Shown: positions 35,087 to 43,233, counted from the stretch's first letter. The stretch: DNA of 64,000 nucleotides from JBNARI01 sp049718765 (GCA_049718765.1 JBNARI010000001.1:161233-225232); one strand, 5' to 3'. Notes: generated from the sequence alone by a model not told the origin. A program made the numbers and translations.

Positions 35087-36334
35087 TTAGCATACCTCCC
35101 TGGGATCTGTTATCTTGCCAGTGAGCGCTGAAGCTGCTGCTACTGCTGGCGACGCCAAGCAAATGCTACCCCGGGGATTCCCCATTCTCCCCTTGAAGTT
35201 GCGGTTTTGCGTGCTGATGCAGGTTTCTCCGTCTCCAATGATGCCGCCATGCACGCCTACACAAGGTCCACAAGTTGGGGACAGGATTATTGCGCCTGCT
35301 TCTACAAGGTCTGCTATGTAACCCTGCCTTAAGGTGCTGAGCATAACCTGCTGTGAGGCTGGAATGACGATCAGCCTGACACCCTTGGCCACTTTGCGTC
35401 CCCGGAGAATACGCCAGGCATCTTCGATATCCTGCAACCTTCCGTTAGTGCATGAGCCAATGAACACTTGTTGCACTGGAGTGTCCGCTACGTCCTTCAC
35501 TGGAAAGACTGAATCGACGCTGTGGGGCATGGCGACCATGGGTTGGAGTTGTGCCAAGTCCACATTGATTTGGCTTGTGGGTTGGCTCTCTGGGGAAGCC
35601 TCAATTGCCACGAACTGGGACTGGCGACCCTGCTGCGTCAAGAAATCGAGGGTTACCCTGTCTGCGGGGAAAAGCCCAGTCTTGGCTCCACACTCGACCG
35701 CCATATTGCAGAGAGTGAGGCGGTCGTTCATTGTCACGTTCTCCACACCAGGGCCGGCAAACTCAAGGACCATATAGTTTGCACCCTCTGCCCCCAATCT
35801 TCCTATGAGCAGGAGTGCCAAGTCCTTCCCAGAGGTCAATGGAGCGAACTTGCCGGTAAGGTTTATGCGAATCGTTTCAGGGACCTTCAGCCATACCATC
35901 CCAGTATGCATTGCCACGGCGATGTCCGTTGAACCCATGCCTGTGGCAAACGCTGCAAGGGCACCGCCCATGCAAGTGTGGGAGTCTGCCCCTATTACCA
36001 CGTCGCCGGGACCAATGAGCTGTTCGGCTGCGAGCTGGTGGCAAATCCCCTGTCCGGTGTCGAACAGGGCCGCGCCTGACTCCATGCAGAATTCCCTGAG
36101 CAGTTTGTGGTCGTTGGAAAGCTCCATCCTTGGACTGGGAGAGGCGTGGTCGATGAACACTGCCACGCGGGAGGGATCGCTGGGGCTACCCAGCTGTTTG
36201 AGCACCCTCAAGGTGAGTGGACCGGTCCCGTCCTGGACATACACAAGGTCAACTCCCACCACAACGATTTCACCTTCTTTAACCTGGCGACCAACCTTAC
36301 GGCTTAGGATCACTTCAGCCAGCGTTCCCTTCAA
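35087..36334 (-). CDS. Aconitase/homoaconitase-type large subunit (LeuC-like)
   Basis: A 415-residue [4Fe-4S] hydro-lyase subunit. Cluster cysteines appear in FIGSCTNGR and SPTCGPCVG. GADSHTCMGGALAAFATGMGSTD and ENVTMNDRLTLCNMAVECGAKTG are family signatures. The TTG at 36334 (GGAGGGAGG upstream, product MKGTLAEVILSRKVGR) is preferred; a longer frame to 36442 runs into the divergent promoter. With the LeuD-like subunit and icd it would convert citrate to 2-oxoglutarate. LeuC function cannot be ruled out from sequence alone. Confidence 0.85.
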   Translation of the reverse strand: MKGTLAEVILSRKVGRQVKEGEIVVVGVDLVYVQDGTGPLTLRVLKQLGSPSDPSRVAVFIDHASPSPRMELSNDHKLLREFCMESGAALFDTGQGICHQLAAEQLIGPGDVVIGADSHTCMGGALAAFATGMGSTDIAVAMHTGMVWLKVPETIRINLTGKFAPLTSGKDLALLLIGRLGAEGANYMVLEFAGPGVENVTMNDRLTLCNMAVECGAKTGLFPADRVTLDFLTQQGRQSQFVAIEASPESQPTSQINVDLAQLQPMVAMPHSVDSVFPVKDVADTPVQQVFIGSCTNGRLQDIEDAWRILRGRKVAKGVRLIVIPASQQVMLSTLRQGYIADLVEAGAIILSPTCGPCVGVHGGIIGDGETCISTQNRNFKGRMGNPRGSICLASPAVAAASALTGKITDPREVC

Positions 36335-36380
36335 GGTCCTCCCTCCAATCTGTTTGATGTGCGGATTGTTTCGTAAGCGC

Positions 36381-36417
36381 TTGACACGCCCTGTTGTTGG
36401 ATGTATACCAGTATACA
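36381..36417 (+). promoter_or_regulatory. Sigma-A promoter with palindromic operator over the -10 box
   Basis: TTGACA (36381-36386), 17 bases, TATACC (36404-36409) form a good promoter for the NifV-like synthase gene. The -10 is embedded in the perfect palindrome TGTATACCAGTATACA (36402-36417), which contains two GTATAC cores 8 bp apart, a motif style used by GntR-family regulators. Repressor binding here would block RNA polymerase and could also affect the divergent aconitase-icd operon. The regulator is unknown. Confidence 0.6.
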
Positions 36418-36465
36418 GGTATGCACTCGTACAGTCAACCACGCAACGGCGAGGGGGAGCGGGGA

Positions 36466-37608
36466 ATGGAGAAGGTGCTCAAGCTGGTTGACACTACCCT
36501 GCGGGATGGGGAACAGGCCGCTGGGGTGGTGTTCAGCCCCTGGGAGAAGAGGCGGATAGCCGAACTCCTTGACGAGGTGGGGGTCGATCAGATCGAAGTG
36601 GGCATTCCGGCTATGGGAGGAGATGAAAGGCGCGCCATTGAGCAAATTGTCCGGGCCGGGCTCAGGGCCAGTCTAATGGCTTGGAGCCGCGCCTTGGAAT
36701 GCGACGTCGAGGATTCCCTGAGGACTGGTGTGGACGCAATTGCGATTTCCATTTCCTCTTCTGACATTCAGATAAGGAGTAAGCTCCAGAAGGACCGCGC
36801 TTGGGTATTGACACAAGTGGAGAAATCGGTGACCCTGGCCAAGAAGCACGGCGTGTACGTTTCGGTGAATGCAGAAGACGGCTCCCGGGCTGACGAGGAG
36901 TTCCTTGTGGAGTTCTGTAAGGTAGCGGTGAACTCAGGGGCGGACAGGGTGAGGTTTTGCGACACCGTTGGCATACTTGACCCGTTAAGCACATACGCAA
37001 AGATCAGACGACTCCTTGAGGCGGTGCCAGGGCTGCAGTTGGAAATGCACACTCACAATGACTTTGGCTTGGCTACCGCCAACGCCATTGCTGGCCTGAG
37101 GGCTGGAGCCAATTTTGCAAGCGTGACCGTGAACGGACTTGGAGAACGCGCTGGCAACGCAGCCCTCGAGGAAGTGGCCATGGCTGCCAAGCACATCCTA
37201 GGCTGGACAGTGCGTTTGGATACTCGACGGCTCAAGGAACTGTCTGACTACGTTGCAGGCGCATCGGGCAGAAGCGTTGCGTCGTCAAAGCCAGTGGTAG
37301 GGACCATGGTGTTTGCCCACGAGTCTGGCATACATGTGGACGGCACTCTTAAGAATCCAAGCAACTACGAAGCCTTCGACCCTGCAGAGGTGGGTCTCAG
37401 CAGGAAGATCGTGATTGGCAAGCACTCCGGAACGGCAGCGCTTAAGAGCGTTCTTGAAAGGTACGGCATATCCCTGGAGGACAGGCTTGCCCAGGTGCTC
37501 ATGTCCAGGGTCAGGGCCGTGGCAACCGAACTAAAGAGGGCCCTTACCGACCAGGAACTGTTGGAACTTCACAGGGAGGCGGTGCTGGGAACCCAAGGTT
37601 GCAGGTGA
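36466..37608 (+). CDS. NifV-like synthase: probable Re-citrate synthase (or homocitrate synthase)
   Basis: A 380-residue HMGL-like TIM-barrel enzyme condensing acetyl-CoA with a 2-oxoacid. Motifs: DTTLRDGEQAAG, EVGIPAMGGDE, HTHNDFGLATANA, NGLGERAGNAALEEV. It lacks the long C-terminal regulatory domain of LeuA. No nif genes are visible and lysine is made by the DAP route (dapA, dapB, asd here). It is divergent from LeuCD-like aconitase and icd, so citrate formation for 2-oxoglutarate is the best guess, as with the Re-citrate synthase of Clostridium kluyveri. ATG 36466 follows GAGGGGGAG; the frame upstream spans the promoter. Confidence 0.8.
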   Translation: MEKVLKLVDTTLRDGEQAAGVVFSPWEKRRIAELLDEVGVDQIEVGIPAMGGDERRAIEQIVRAGLRASLMAWSRALECDVEDSLRTGVDAIAISISSSDIQIRSKLQKDRAWVLTQVEKSVTLAKKHGVYVSVNAEDGSRADEEFLVEFCKVAVNSGADRVRFCDTVGILDPLSTYAKIRRLLEAVPGLQLEMHTHNDFGLATANAIAGLRAGANFASVTVNGLGERAGNAALEEVAMAAKHILGWTVRLDTRRLKELSDYVAGASGRSVASSKPVVGTMVFAHESGIHVDGTLKNPSNYEAFDPAEVGLSRKIVIGKHSGTAALKSVLERYGISLEDRLAQVLMSRVRAVATELKRALTDQELLELHREAVLGTQGCR

Positions 37609-37633
37609 AGCTAAAACTACCCCTTGCAGGGTA

Positions 37634-37663
37634 TTTACAAGCGCTTCGCCGTGATGCTATAAT
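37634..37663 (+). promoter_or_regulatory. Sigma-A promoter of the ilv-leu leader
   Basis: TTTACA (37634-37639), 18 bases, TATAAT (37658-37663). Transcription from about 37670 would produce a leader of roughly 490 nucleotides that holds a ykkC-type riboswitch and then a T-box. Confidence 0.6.
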
Positions 37664-37694
37664 CCATGCCAAGCCAACTCTAACCACCCGGAAG

Positions 37695-37820
37695 TGTACC
37701 TTAGGGTTCCGCCTGCGCAGCAGGGTCTGGACCGAGCGGTACAACCCCCTCGCTGGGGGACACCGTGGGTATAAAACACCCGAGCGGCAAGTTCTGGGAG
37801 CCGCCCGGGCGTTATTATAA
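37695..37820 (+). promoter_or_regulatory. ykkC-family riboswitch, probably the ppGpp subclass, with terminator
   Basis: Conserved ykkC blocks appear in order: TTAGGGTTCCG (37701-37711), CTGGACCGAGCGG (37727-37739), a GC-rich hairpin, GACACCG (37759-37765) and GTGGGTATAAAACACCCG. The closing stem is TGTACC (37695-37700) with GGTACA (37738-37743). The 3' strand CCCGAGCGGC (37779-37788) can alternatively pair with GCCGCCCGGG (37800-37809), one mismatch, followed by TTATTATAA, giving a terminator exclusive of the aptamer. Position before branched-chain amino-acid genes and next to a T-box is the known context of ppGpp (subtype 2a) members. PRPP or guanidine subclasses are less likely here. Confidence 0.7.
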
Positions 37821-37839
37821 CCGCCCAAAGGTCTTCATG

Positions 37840-38140
37840 GGACAAATCAATACAGGCGAAATGCAATGAACGGACAAGTAGCATTGGGCAACGAGGATCA
37901 GAGAACCGGCGGTTGGTGCGAGCCGGCTCCCGCCCCAGTGTGAAGGTCATCCTGGAGCAGTATGTCGAGCGGGATTGGCCTGAGCCAATTCCGGGTAGGC
38001 ATTAACCGTTACGGGTCGTTACCCCGGGGTGCGCCATGCACCCGCCGAGGCACAACTCCGCGAGGATTGTGCGAAGTAGGGTGGTACCACGACGGGCCCC
38101 TCGTCCCTATGCGTCTGCTTGGGACTGAGGGGCCTAACGT
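37840..38140 (+). promoter_or_regulatory. T-box leader controlling the ilv-leu operon
   Basis: The antiterminator T-box sequence AGGGTGGTACCACG is at 38078-38091. Upstream, stem I features are visible: the ACAAGTAGCA loop and the GAACCGGCGG...GGTGCGAGCCGGC distal hairpin. The specifier region reads GAAGGTCATCCTGG and contains both GTC (Val) and ATC (Ile), so the cognate tRNA is not certain. The terminator is GGGCCCCTCGTCCC (38094-38107) pairing with GGGACTGAGGGGCC (38121-38134). Uncharged tRNA would allow readthrough into ilvH at 38162. Confidence 0.88.
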
Positions 38141-38161
38141 TTACTTTGAGGAGGTGAGCCC

Positions 38162-38800
38162 ATGAAACATACTTTGGCTGCCCTCGTGGAGAACACGCCT
38201 GGCACCCTGGTGAGAGTAGCGGGGCTGTTTGCTAGGAGGGGGTTCAACATTGAGAGTCTATCGGTGGGCACGACCCATGATCCCACCAAGTCCCGGATGA
38301 CCATTGTGGTGGACGGCGACGAGCGCACCATTGAGCAGGTATCCAAACAGCTTAACAAGCTGATCAACGTAATCAAGGTGACCGACCTTACTTTCGACGA
38401 CCACGTTGCGCGGGAGATTGCCCTCATCAAGGTGCACGCGCCGCCCGGGCGGAGGTCCGCTTTGATGCAAATCGTGGAGGTTTTTAGAGGAAAGGTGGTG
38501 GATATAGCCAGGGACAGTCTTACGGTAGAGATGACTGGTGACGAGAAGAAAATAGACGCCTTCTTGGAGATTGCAAAGGAGTTTGGCATCAAAGAAGTGG
38601 TAAGAGCGGGCAGAATTGCCATGGCCAGGGGGTCCAAACAGCTGGCCAGCGAAAAGAAGTCTGAGGAGGACGAGGAGGAAGAGGACTATGGCCAGGATTT
38701 ACTACGACAGCGACGCAGACTTGAAAGTGTTGGAAGGCAAGCAGGTAGCGGTTATCGGGTACGGGAGCCAAGGGCATGCTCAGGCACAGAATCTGAATGA
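38162..38800 (+). CDS. ilvH: Acetolactate synthase small (regulatory) subunit with unusual C-terminal extension
   Basis: The first ~160 residues are a standard IlvH: ACT domain HTLAALVENTPGTLVRVAGLFARRGFNIESL, then FRGKVVDIARDSLTVEMTG. The usual end is near residue 165. Here the frame continues through an acidic stretch (SEEDEEEEDYG) and about 37 more residues read out of frame within ilvC, overlapping it by 113 bases. The acidic codons (GAGGAGGACGAGGAGGAAGAGG) double as the ilvC ribosome site. Either the extension is real or a frameshift hides the true stop. ATG 38162 after GAGGAGG. First gene of the operon. Confidence 0.9.
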   Translation: MKHTLAALVENTPGTLVRVAGLFARRGFNIESLSVGTTHDPTKSRMTIVVDGDERTIEQVSKQLNKLINVIKVTDLTFDDHVAREIALIKVHAPPGRRSALMQIVEVFRGKVVDIARDSLTVEMTGDEKKIDAFLEIAKEFGIKEVVRAGRIAMARGSKQLASEKKSEEDEEEEDYGQDLLRQRRRLESVGRQAGSGYRVREPRACSGTESE

Positions 38801-39680
38801 CAGTGGCGTGAACGTTGTTGTGGGCCTAAGGAAAGGCAGCCCCAACTGGGAGAAGGCCAAGGCAGACGGACTTCGCGTGATGGAGATTCCAGAAGCGGTA
38901 GCCACATCGGATGTGGTGCAGGTGCTCATTCCCGACGATAGGCAACCCAAAGTGTTCAAGGAGGAGATTGAGCCAAATCTGCGCAAGGGTGCTGCGCTTG
39001 GGTTCTCCCACGGTTTCAATATTCACTATAACCAAATAGTGCCTCCTTCCCATGTGGACGTGTTCATGGTTGCTCCCAAGTCCCCAGGCCATCAGTTCAG
39101 ATATGAGTTCAAGCATGGAGCTGGAGTACCAGGACTTGTGGCCATCTACCAGGACGTCACTGGCAACGCCATGAAGATTGCGCTTGCTTACGCCAAGGGT
39201 ATTGGCTGTACGAGGGCAGGTGTGATAGAGACCACCTTCAAGGAGGAGACTGAGACTGACCTCTTCGGTGAGCAGGCGGTGCTGTGTGGAGGCGTGTCCG
39301 AGCTAATCAAGGCGGGGTTTGAGACTTTGGTGGAGGCGGGCTACCAGCCAGAAATTGCTTACTTCGAGTGCTTGAATGAGCTCAAGCTTATAGTGGACCT
39401 CATTTACAAGGGCGGACTTACTTACATGAGGTTCTCGGTAAGCGATACCGCTGAGTATGGGGACTACACCAGCGGCAAGAAGGTGATTGGACCAGCCAGT
39501 AGGCAGGCCATGAAGGAAATCCTAGAGAGGGTACAAAACGGCGAATGGGCGAAGGAATGGATACTGGAAAACCAGGCAGGAAGGCCCATGTTCAATGCCA
39601 TCAAGAAGAGGGAAGAGGAGCACCTCATTGAGCAGGTTGGCAAGAAGCTCAGAGCCATGATGCCGTGGTTGAACCGGTGA
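38688..39680 (+). CDS. ilvC: Ketol-acid reductoisomerase
   Basis: Converts acetolactate or acetohydroxybutyrate to the dihydroxy acid with NAD(P)H. A 330-residue class I enzyme with the Rossmann motif VIGYGSQGHAQAQNLNDSG, VAPKSPGHQFRYEF, ETTFKEETETDLFGEQAVLCGG and the C-terminal ECLNELKLIVDLIYKGG. ATG 38688 directly follows a GAGGAGGAAGAGG run inside ilvH. The upstream part of the frame (from 38616) lacks family sequence. Confidence 0.96.
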   Translation: MARIYYDSDADLKVLEGKQVAVIGYGSQGHAQAQNLNDSGVNVVVGLRKGSPNWEKAKADGLRVMEIPEAVATSDVVQVLIPDDRQPKVFKEEIEPNLRKGAALGFSHGFNIHYNQIVPPSHVDVFMVAPKSPGHQFRYEFKHGAGVPGLVAIYQDVTGNAMKIALAYAKGIGCTRAGVIETTFKEETETDLFGEQAVLCGGVSELIKAGFETLVEAGYQPEIAYFECLNELKLIVDLIYKGGLTYMRFSVSDTAEYGDYTSGKKVIGPASRQAMKEILERVQNGEWAKEWILENQAGRPMFNAIKKREEEHLIEQVGKKLRAMMPWLNR

Positions 39681-39692
39681 GGAGGTGCTAGC

Positions 39693-41234
39693 TTGGACAC
39701 GGTAAAGTTCTTCGACACCACCCTGAGGGACGGTGAGCAAACCCCTGGCGTCAACTTGAGCGCCAGGGAGAAGCTGGAGATTGCGAGACAGCTCGCAAGA
39801 CTCAGGGTGGATGTTATCGAAGCAGGTTTTCCCATCACTTCCCCTGGTGACTTCGAAGCGGTACGCCAAATTGCGGGGAAGGTGAAGGGACCGGTTATTG
39901 CGGCGCTGGCCAGGGCCAACAAGTTAGACATCGAAAGGGCATGGGAGGCCGTAAAGCCTGCTGAAAAGCCCAGGATTCACACTTTCATTGCTACTTCCCC
40001 CATTCACATGCAGTATAAACTCAAGAAGACGCCAGATGAGGTGCTCAAGGCTGCGTACGAAGCTGTGGCTTACGCCAAACAGCTGTGCGAAGATGTGGAG
40101 TTCTCGGCGGAGGACGCCACTAGGAGCGATCCGGACTTCCTGTGCCAGGTGTTCAAGGCAGCAATCGAAGCTGGCGCCACAGTGATCAACGTGCCGGACA
40201 CCGTGGGGTACACCACGCCCGGAGAGTTCAGGCAGCTCCTGCGCTACATCAAGGAGCATACGCCAGGCATTGAAAAGGTCACCCTCAGCGTTCACTGCCA
40301 CAACGACCTGGGCTTGGCCGTGGCAAACTCCCTCGTAGCAGTGGAAGAAGGCGTCACTCAGATTGAATGTACCATAAACGGCATTGGGGAAAGGGCTGGC
40401 AATACCTCACTTGAAGAGGTAGCCATGGCTCTTTACGTGAGGAAAGACCAGTACAACAAGGTGTTCCAGCTGGACACTACCCAGATTTATAAGACCAGCA
40501 AGCTGGTTTCGGCTCTCACCGGTATTTACGTTCAACCCAACAAGGCAGTGGTGGGTGCAAACGCTTTTGCCCATCAGTCCGGAATCCATCAGGACGGAGT
40601 GCTCAAGGAACGTACTACTTACGAGATCATGAACCCCCAGACAATTGGGTTGCCCTCCAACAGGATAGTGCTGGGGAAGGTCTCGGGAAGACACGCTTTC
40701 AGGGAAAAGCTCAAGGAAATGGGATACGAGCCCACAGAAGAGGAGCTCGAGAAACTCTTCCAGGAGTTCAAGCAGCTCTGTGACAGGAAGAAGGAAGTCA
40801 CTGACGACGACCTCCAGGCGCTCCTCGAGAACCAGCTGAAGAGCGTGCCCGAGGAATTGAAGCTTGAGTACTTCCACGTGGCGTCCGGCAACAATACCAT
40901 CCCAACTGCCACCATCAGGATTAGCCAGGCCGGCAAGGTTGTGCAAGAGGCTGCCAGCGGCGATGGACCTGTGGATGCGCTGTTCAACGCCATCGACAGG
41001 GCCACAGGCTTCAAGTGCCACCTGGTTGAGTACTCTTTGAAGGCAGTGACTAGCGGCAAGGACGCCCTAGGGGAAGTGACCCTAAGGCTTGAGTTCCAGG
41101 ACAGGGTGTACGTGGGACGAGGCATCAGCACAGACGTTATTGAAGCCAGCGTGAAAGCATACATGAATGCTCTGAACCGCTTGCTTGTAGACTTCAAAGA
41201 TCTGACCATTCGATCCGAGGCGGTGGGAGCATGA
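39693..41234 (+). CDS. leuA: 2-Isopropylmalate synthase
   Basis: First step of leucine synthesis, acetyl-CoA plus 2-oxoisovalerate. The 513-residue protein has DTTLRDGEQTPGVNL, SVHCHNDLGLAVANSL, NGIGERAGNTSLEEVAM, HQSGIHQDGVLK and the full C-terminal leucine-binding domain (about 385-510), which separates it from the NifV-like enzyme upstream. TTG 39693 after GGAGGTG. It ends 4 bases inside leuB. Confidence 0.96.
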   Translation: MDTVKFFDTTLRDGEQTPGVNLSAREKLEIARQLARLRVDVIEAGFPITSPGDFEAVRQIAGKVKGPVIAALARANKLDIERAWEAVKPAEKPRIHTFIATSPIHMQYKLKKTPDEVLKAAYEAVAYAKQLCEDVEFSAEDATRSDPDFLCQVFKAAIEAGATVINVPDTVGYTTPGEFRQLLRYIKEHTPGIEKVTLSVHCHNDLGLAVANSLVAVEEGVTQIECTINGIGERAGNTSLEEVAMALYVRKDQYNKVFQLDTTQIYKTSKLVSALTGIYVQPNKAVVGANAFAHQSGIHQDGVLKERTTYEIMNPQTIGLPSNRIVLGKVSGRHAFREKLKEMGYEPTEEELEKLFQEFKQLCDRKKEVTDDDLQALLENQLKSVPEELKLEYFHVASGNNTIPTATIRISQAGKVVQEAASGDGPVDALFNAIDRATGFKCHLVEYSLKAVTSGKDALGEVTLRLEFQDRVYVGRGISTDVIEASVKAYMNALNRLLVDFKDLTIRSEAVGA

Positions 41235-42313
41235 AAGTTGCCGTGCTGCCCGGAGATGGTGTTGGACCTGAGGTGACTGCCGAAGCGGTCAAAGTGCTGA
41301 AAAGGGTTGCAGGGGCTTTCGGCTTGCAGCTGGAGACCAGGGAAGCGGTGGTAGGTGGGGCTGCCATTGACCAATGCGGTGAACCACTGCCCGAGCATAC
41401 CCTGGAAGTTGTGGACTGGGCTGATGCGGTGCTCTTTGGGGCGGTAGGGGGGCCCAAGTGGGACTCCCTACCCATGGAACGAAGGCCAGAGCAAGGCATC
41501 CTTGGGCTCAGGAAGAAGCTGGGCTTGTTCATCAATTTGCGCCCTGTTGTGCTGTATCCCGAACTTGCGGCGTCCAGCCCGTTGAAAGAAGCCGTGGTTA
41601 GGGACGGCTTTGACATCCTCATGGTTAGGGAGCTGTCTGGGGGACTGTACTACGGCAAGCCCAAGGAGTTGAGGCAAGAGTCAGGCGTTCGCTCTGCGGT
41701 GGATACCATGAGCTATTCGGAAGTTGAAATTGCCAGGTGTGTGAGGGCAGCTTTTGAGGCTGCAGGCCGCAGACGCAACAAGCTCACATCCGTCGACAAA
41801 TCCAATGTGCTGCTCACGTCAAGGCTTTGGAGGCAAGTGGTGGACGAGATGAGCGAACAATACCCCAATGTGGCGGTGGAACACCAGTATGTGGACTCGT
41901 GTGCAATGCTGCTAGTTCGTGAGCCCCAAAGGTTTGATGTGCTAGTGACCGAAAATACGTTTGGGGACATCTTAAGCGACCTTGGCGGCGCTTTGGTTGG
42001 GTCGTTGGGGATGCTCCCTTCTGCCAGCCTGGGGGAGGGCAACAAAGGGCTGTACGAGCCGGTGCACGGTTCAGCTCCAGACATTGCTGGCAAGGGCGTG
42101 GCCAACCCAATTGGCGCTGTGCTGTCTGCGGCGATGATGCTCGAGTTCAGCTTTGGTCTGCAGTCCCCTGCCGAGGCCATACGCAGGGCTGTGAGGAAAG
42201 TGATTCGCAACGGGTACGCGACCAGAGATGTGGCAACTCCTGAGCACAAGACCGTAGGCACCCAGGAGATGGGAGACCTAATTTGTGAGGAACTCAGCAA
42301 GGAGGTGGCTTAG
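41231..42313 (+). CDS. leuB: 3-Isopropylmalate dehydrogenase
   Basis: Oxidative decarboxylation to 2-oxoisocaproate. A 360-residue protein with VLPGDGVGPEVTAEAVKVL, FGAVGGPKWD, LRKKLGLFINLRPV (the leucine-type substrate region), VRELSGGLYYG, DKSNVLLTSRLWR and HGSAPDIAGKG. ATG 41231 overlaps the leuA stop. The usual leuC and leuD do not lie between leuA and leuB. Confidence 0.96.
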   Translation: MKVAVLPGDGVGPEVTAEAVKVLKRVAGAFGLQLETREAVVGGAAIDQCGEPLPEHTLEVVDWADAVLFGAVGGPKWDSLPMERRPEQGILGLRKKLGLFINLRPVVLYPELAASSPLKEAVVRDGFDILMVRELSGGLYYGKPKELRQESGVRSAVDTMSYSEVEIARCVRAAFEAAGRRRNKLTSVDKSNVLLTSRLWRQVVDEMSEQYPNVAVEHQYVDSCAMLLVREPQRFDVLVTENTFGDILSDLGGALVGSLGMLPSASLGEGNKGLYEPVHGSAPDIAGKGVANPIGAVLSAAMMLEFSFGLQSPAEAIRRAVRKVIRNGYATRDVATPEHKTVGTQEMGDLICEELSKEVA

Positions 42314-42314
42314 C

Positions 42315-43208
42315 TTGGCAGAAGAACGGCTGGTATATGTCAACGGCGAATTCGTTCCAGCGTCCAAGGCCACCGTTTCGGTCTTCGACCACGGCTACCT
42401 GTATGGGGACGGTGTGTTTGAAGGCATTAGGGCGTACAATGGCAGGGTCTTCAAGCTTACCGAGCACTTGAACAGGCTGTATGAGTCTGCAAAGGCCATC
42501 GCCCTAGAGATTCCCCTGAGCTGGCAGGAAATGGAGAAGGTCGTGGTGGAGAGCGTGCGGGTGAACAACCTGAGGGACGCTTACATTAGGTTGGTTGTTT
42601 CCCGGGGCGTTGGTGATCTGGGACTCGATCCGAGGAAATGTAAATCACCAACAGTGGTGTGCATTGCTGACAAAATAGTGCTCTACCCAGAAGAAGTGTA
42701 CACCAAGGGTATGCGAGTCATGACCGTGGCCACCAGGCGCCTTGCAGTTGACGCGTTCAACCCGAGGGTGAAATCCTTGAACTACCTGAACAACATCATG
42801 GCCAAGATTGAAGCCAACCTGGTAGGCATGCCTGAGGTCATCATGCTCAGCCCTGAGGGGTGGGTAGTTGAGGCTACGGGGGACAACGTATTCATTGTAA
42901 AGAACAAGAAGCTCATCACGCCGCCGTGTTATTTGGGCATCTTGGAGGGTGTGACCAGAGCAGTGGTGATGGAACTTGCAACGGCAGTTGGGTTACAAGC
43001 GGTAGAGGAGCCCTTCACGCGCCACGACCTTTACGTGGCTGATGAGTGCTTCCTTACTGGCACTGCAGCGGAGGTTGTGCCAGTAGTGGAAGTGGACGGG
43101 CGCAAGGTTGGCGATGGCACGCCGGGCAAGTATACAAAGGAGCTTATTAGCCTGTTTAGGGACTACGCCAATTCCCATGGCACACCAGTTTACGACAATG
43201 TGAACTAA
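42315..43208 (+). CDS. ilvE: Branched-chain amino-acid aminotransferase (class IV PLP)
   Basis: Final transamination giving Val, Ile and Leu. The 297-residue protein begins VYVNGEFVPASKATVSVFDHGYLYGDGVFEGIRAYNGRVF. The PLP lysine is in VKSLNYLNNI and the C-terminal ECFLTGTAAEVVPV is typical. D-alanine aminotransferase is a related alternative, but the operon supports IlvE. TTG 42315, 9 bases after AGGAGG, is preferred over the frame start at 42285 inside leuB. Confidence 0.9.
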   Translation: MAEERLVYVNGEFVPASKATVSVFDHGYLYGDGVFEGIRAYNGRVFKLTEHLNRLYESAKAIALEIPLSWQEMEKVVVESVRVNNLRDAYIRLVVSRGVGDLGLDPRKCKSPTVVCIADKIVLYPEEVYTKGMRVMTVATRRLAVDAFNPRVKSLNYLNNIMAKIEANLVGMPEVIMLSPEGWVVEATGDNVFIVKNKKLITPPCYLGILEGVTRAVVMELATAVGLQAVEEPFTRHDLYVADECFLTGTAAEVVPVVEVDGRKVGDGTPGKYTKELISLFRDYANSHGTPVYDNVN

Positions 43209-43233
43209 CGTTTTGAAGGTTGGTGATATCCGG

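Noticed and set aside
36466..37608. Second 2-isopropylmalate synthase
   Set aside because: It lacks the C-terminal regulatory domain seen in LeuA at 39693 and is grouped with aconitase and icd rather than leucine genes.
37962..38165. Small plus-strand frame before ilvH
   Set aside because: Lies within the T-box leader; its codons are explained by conserved RNA structure.
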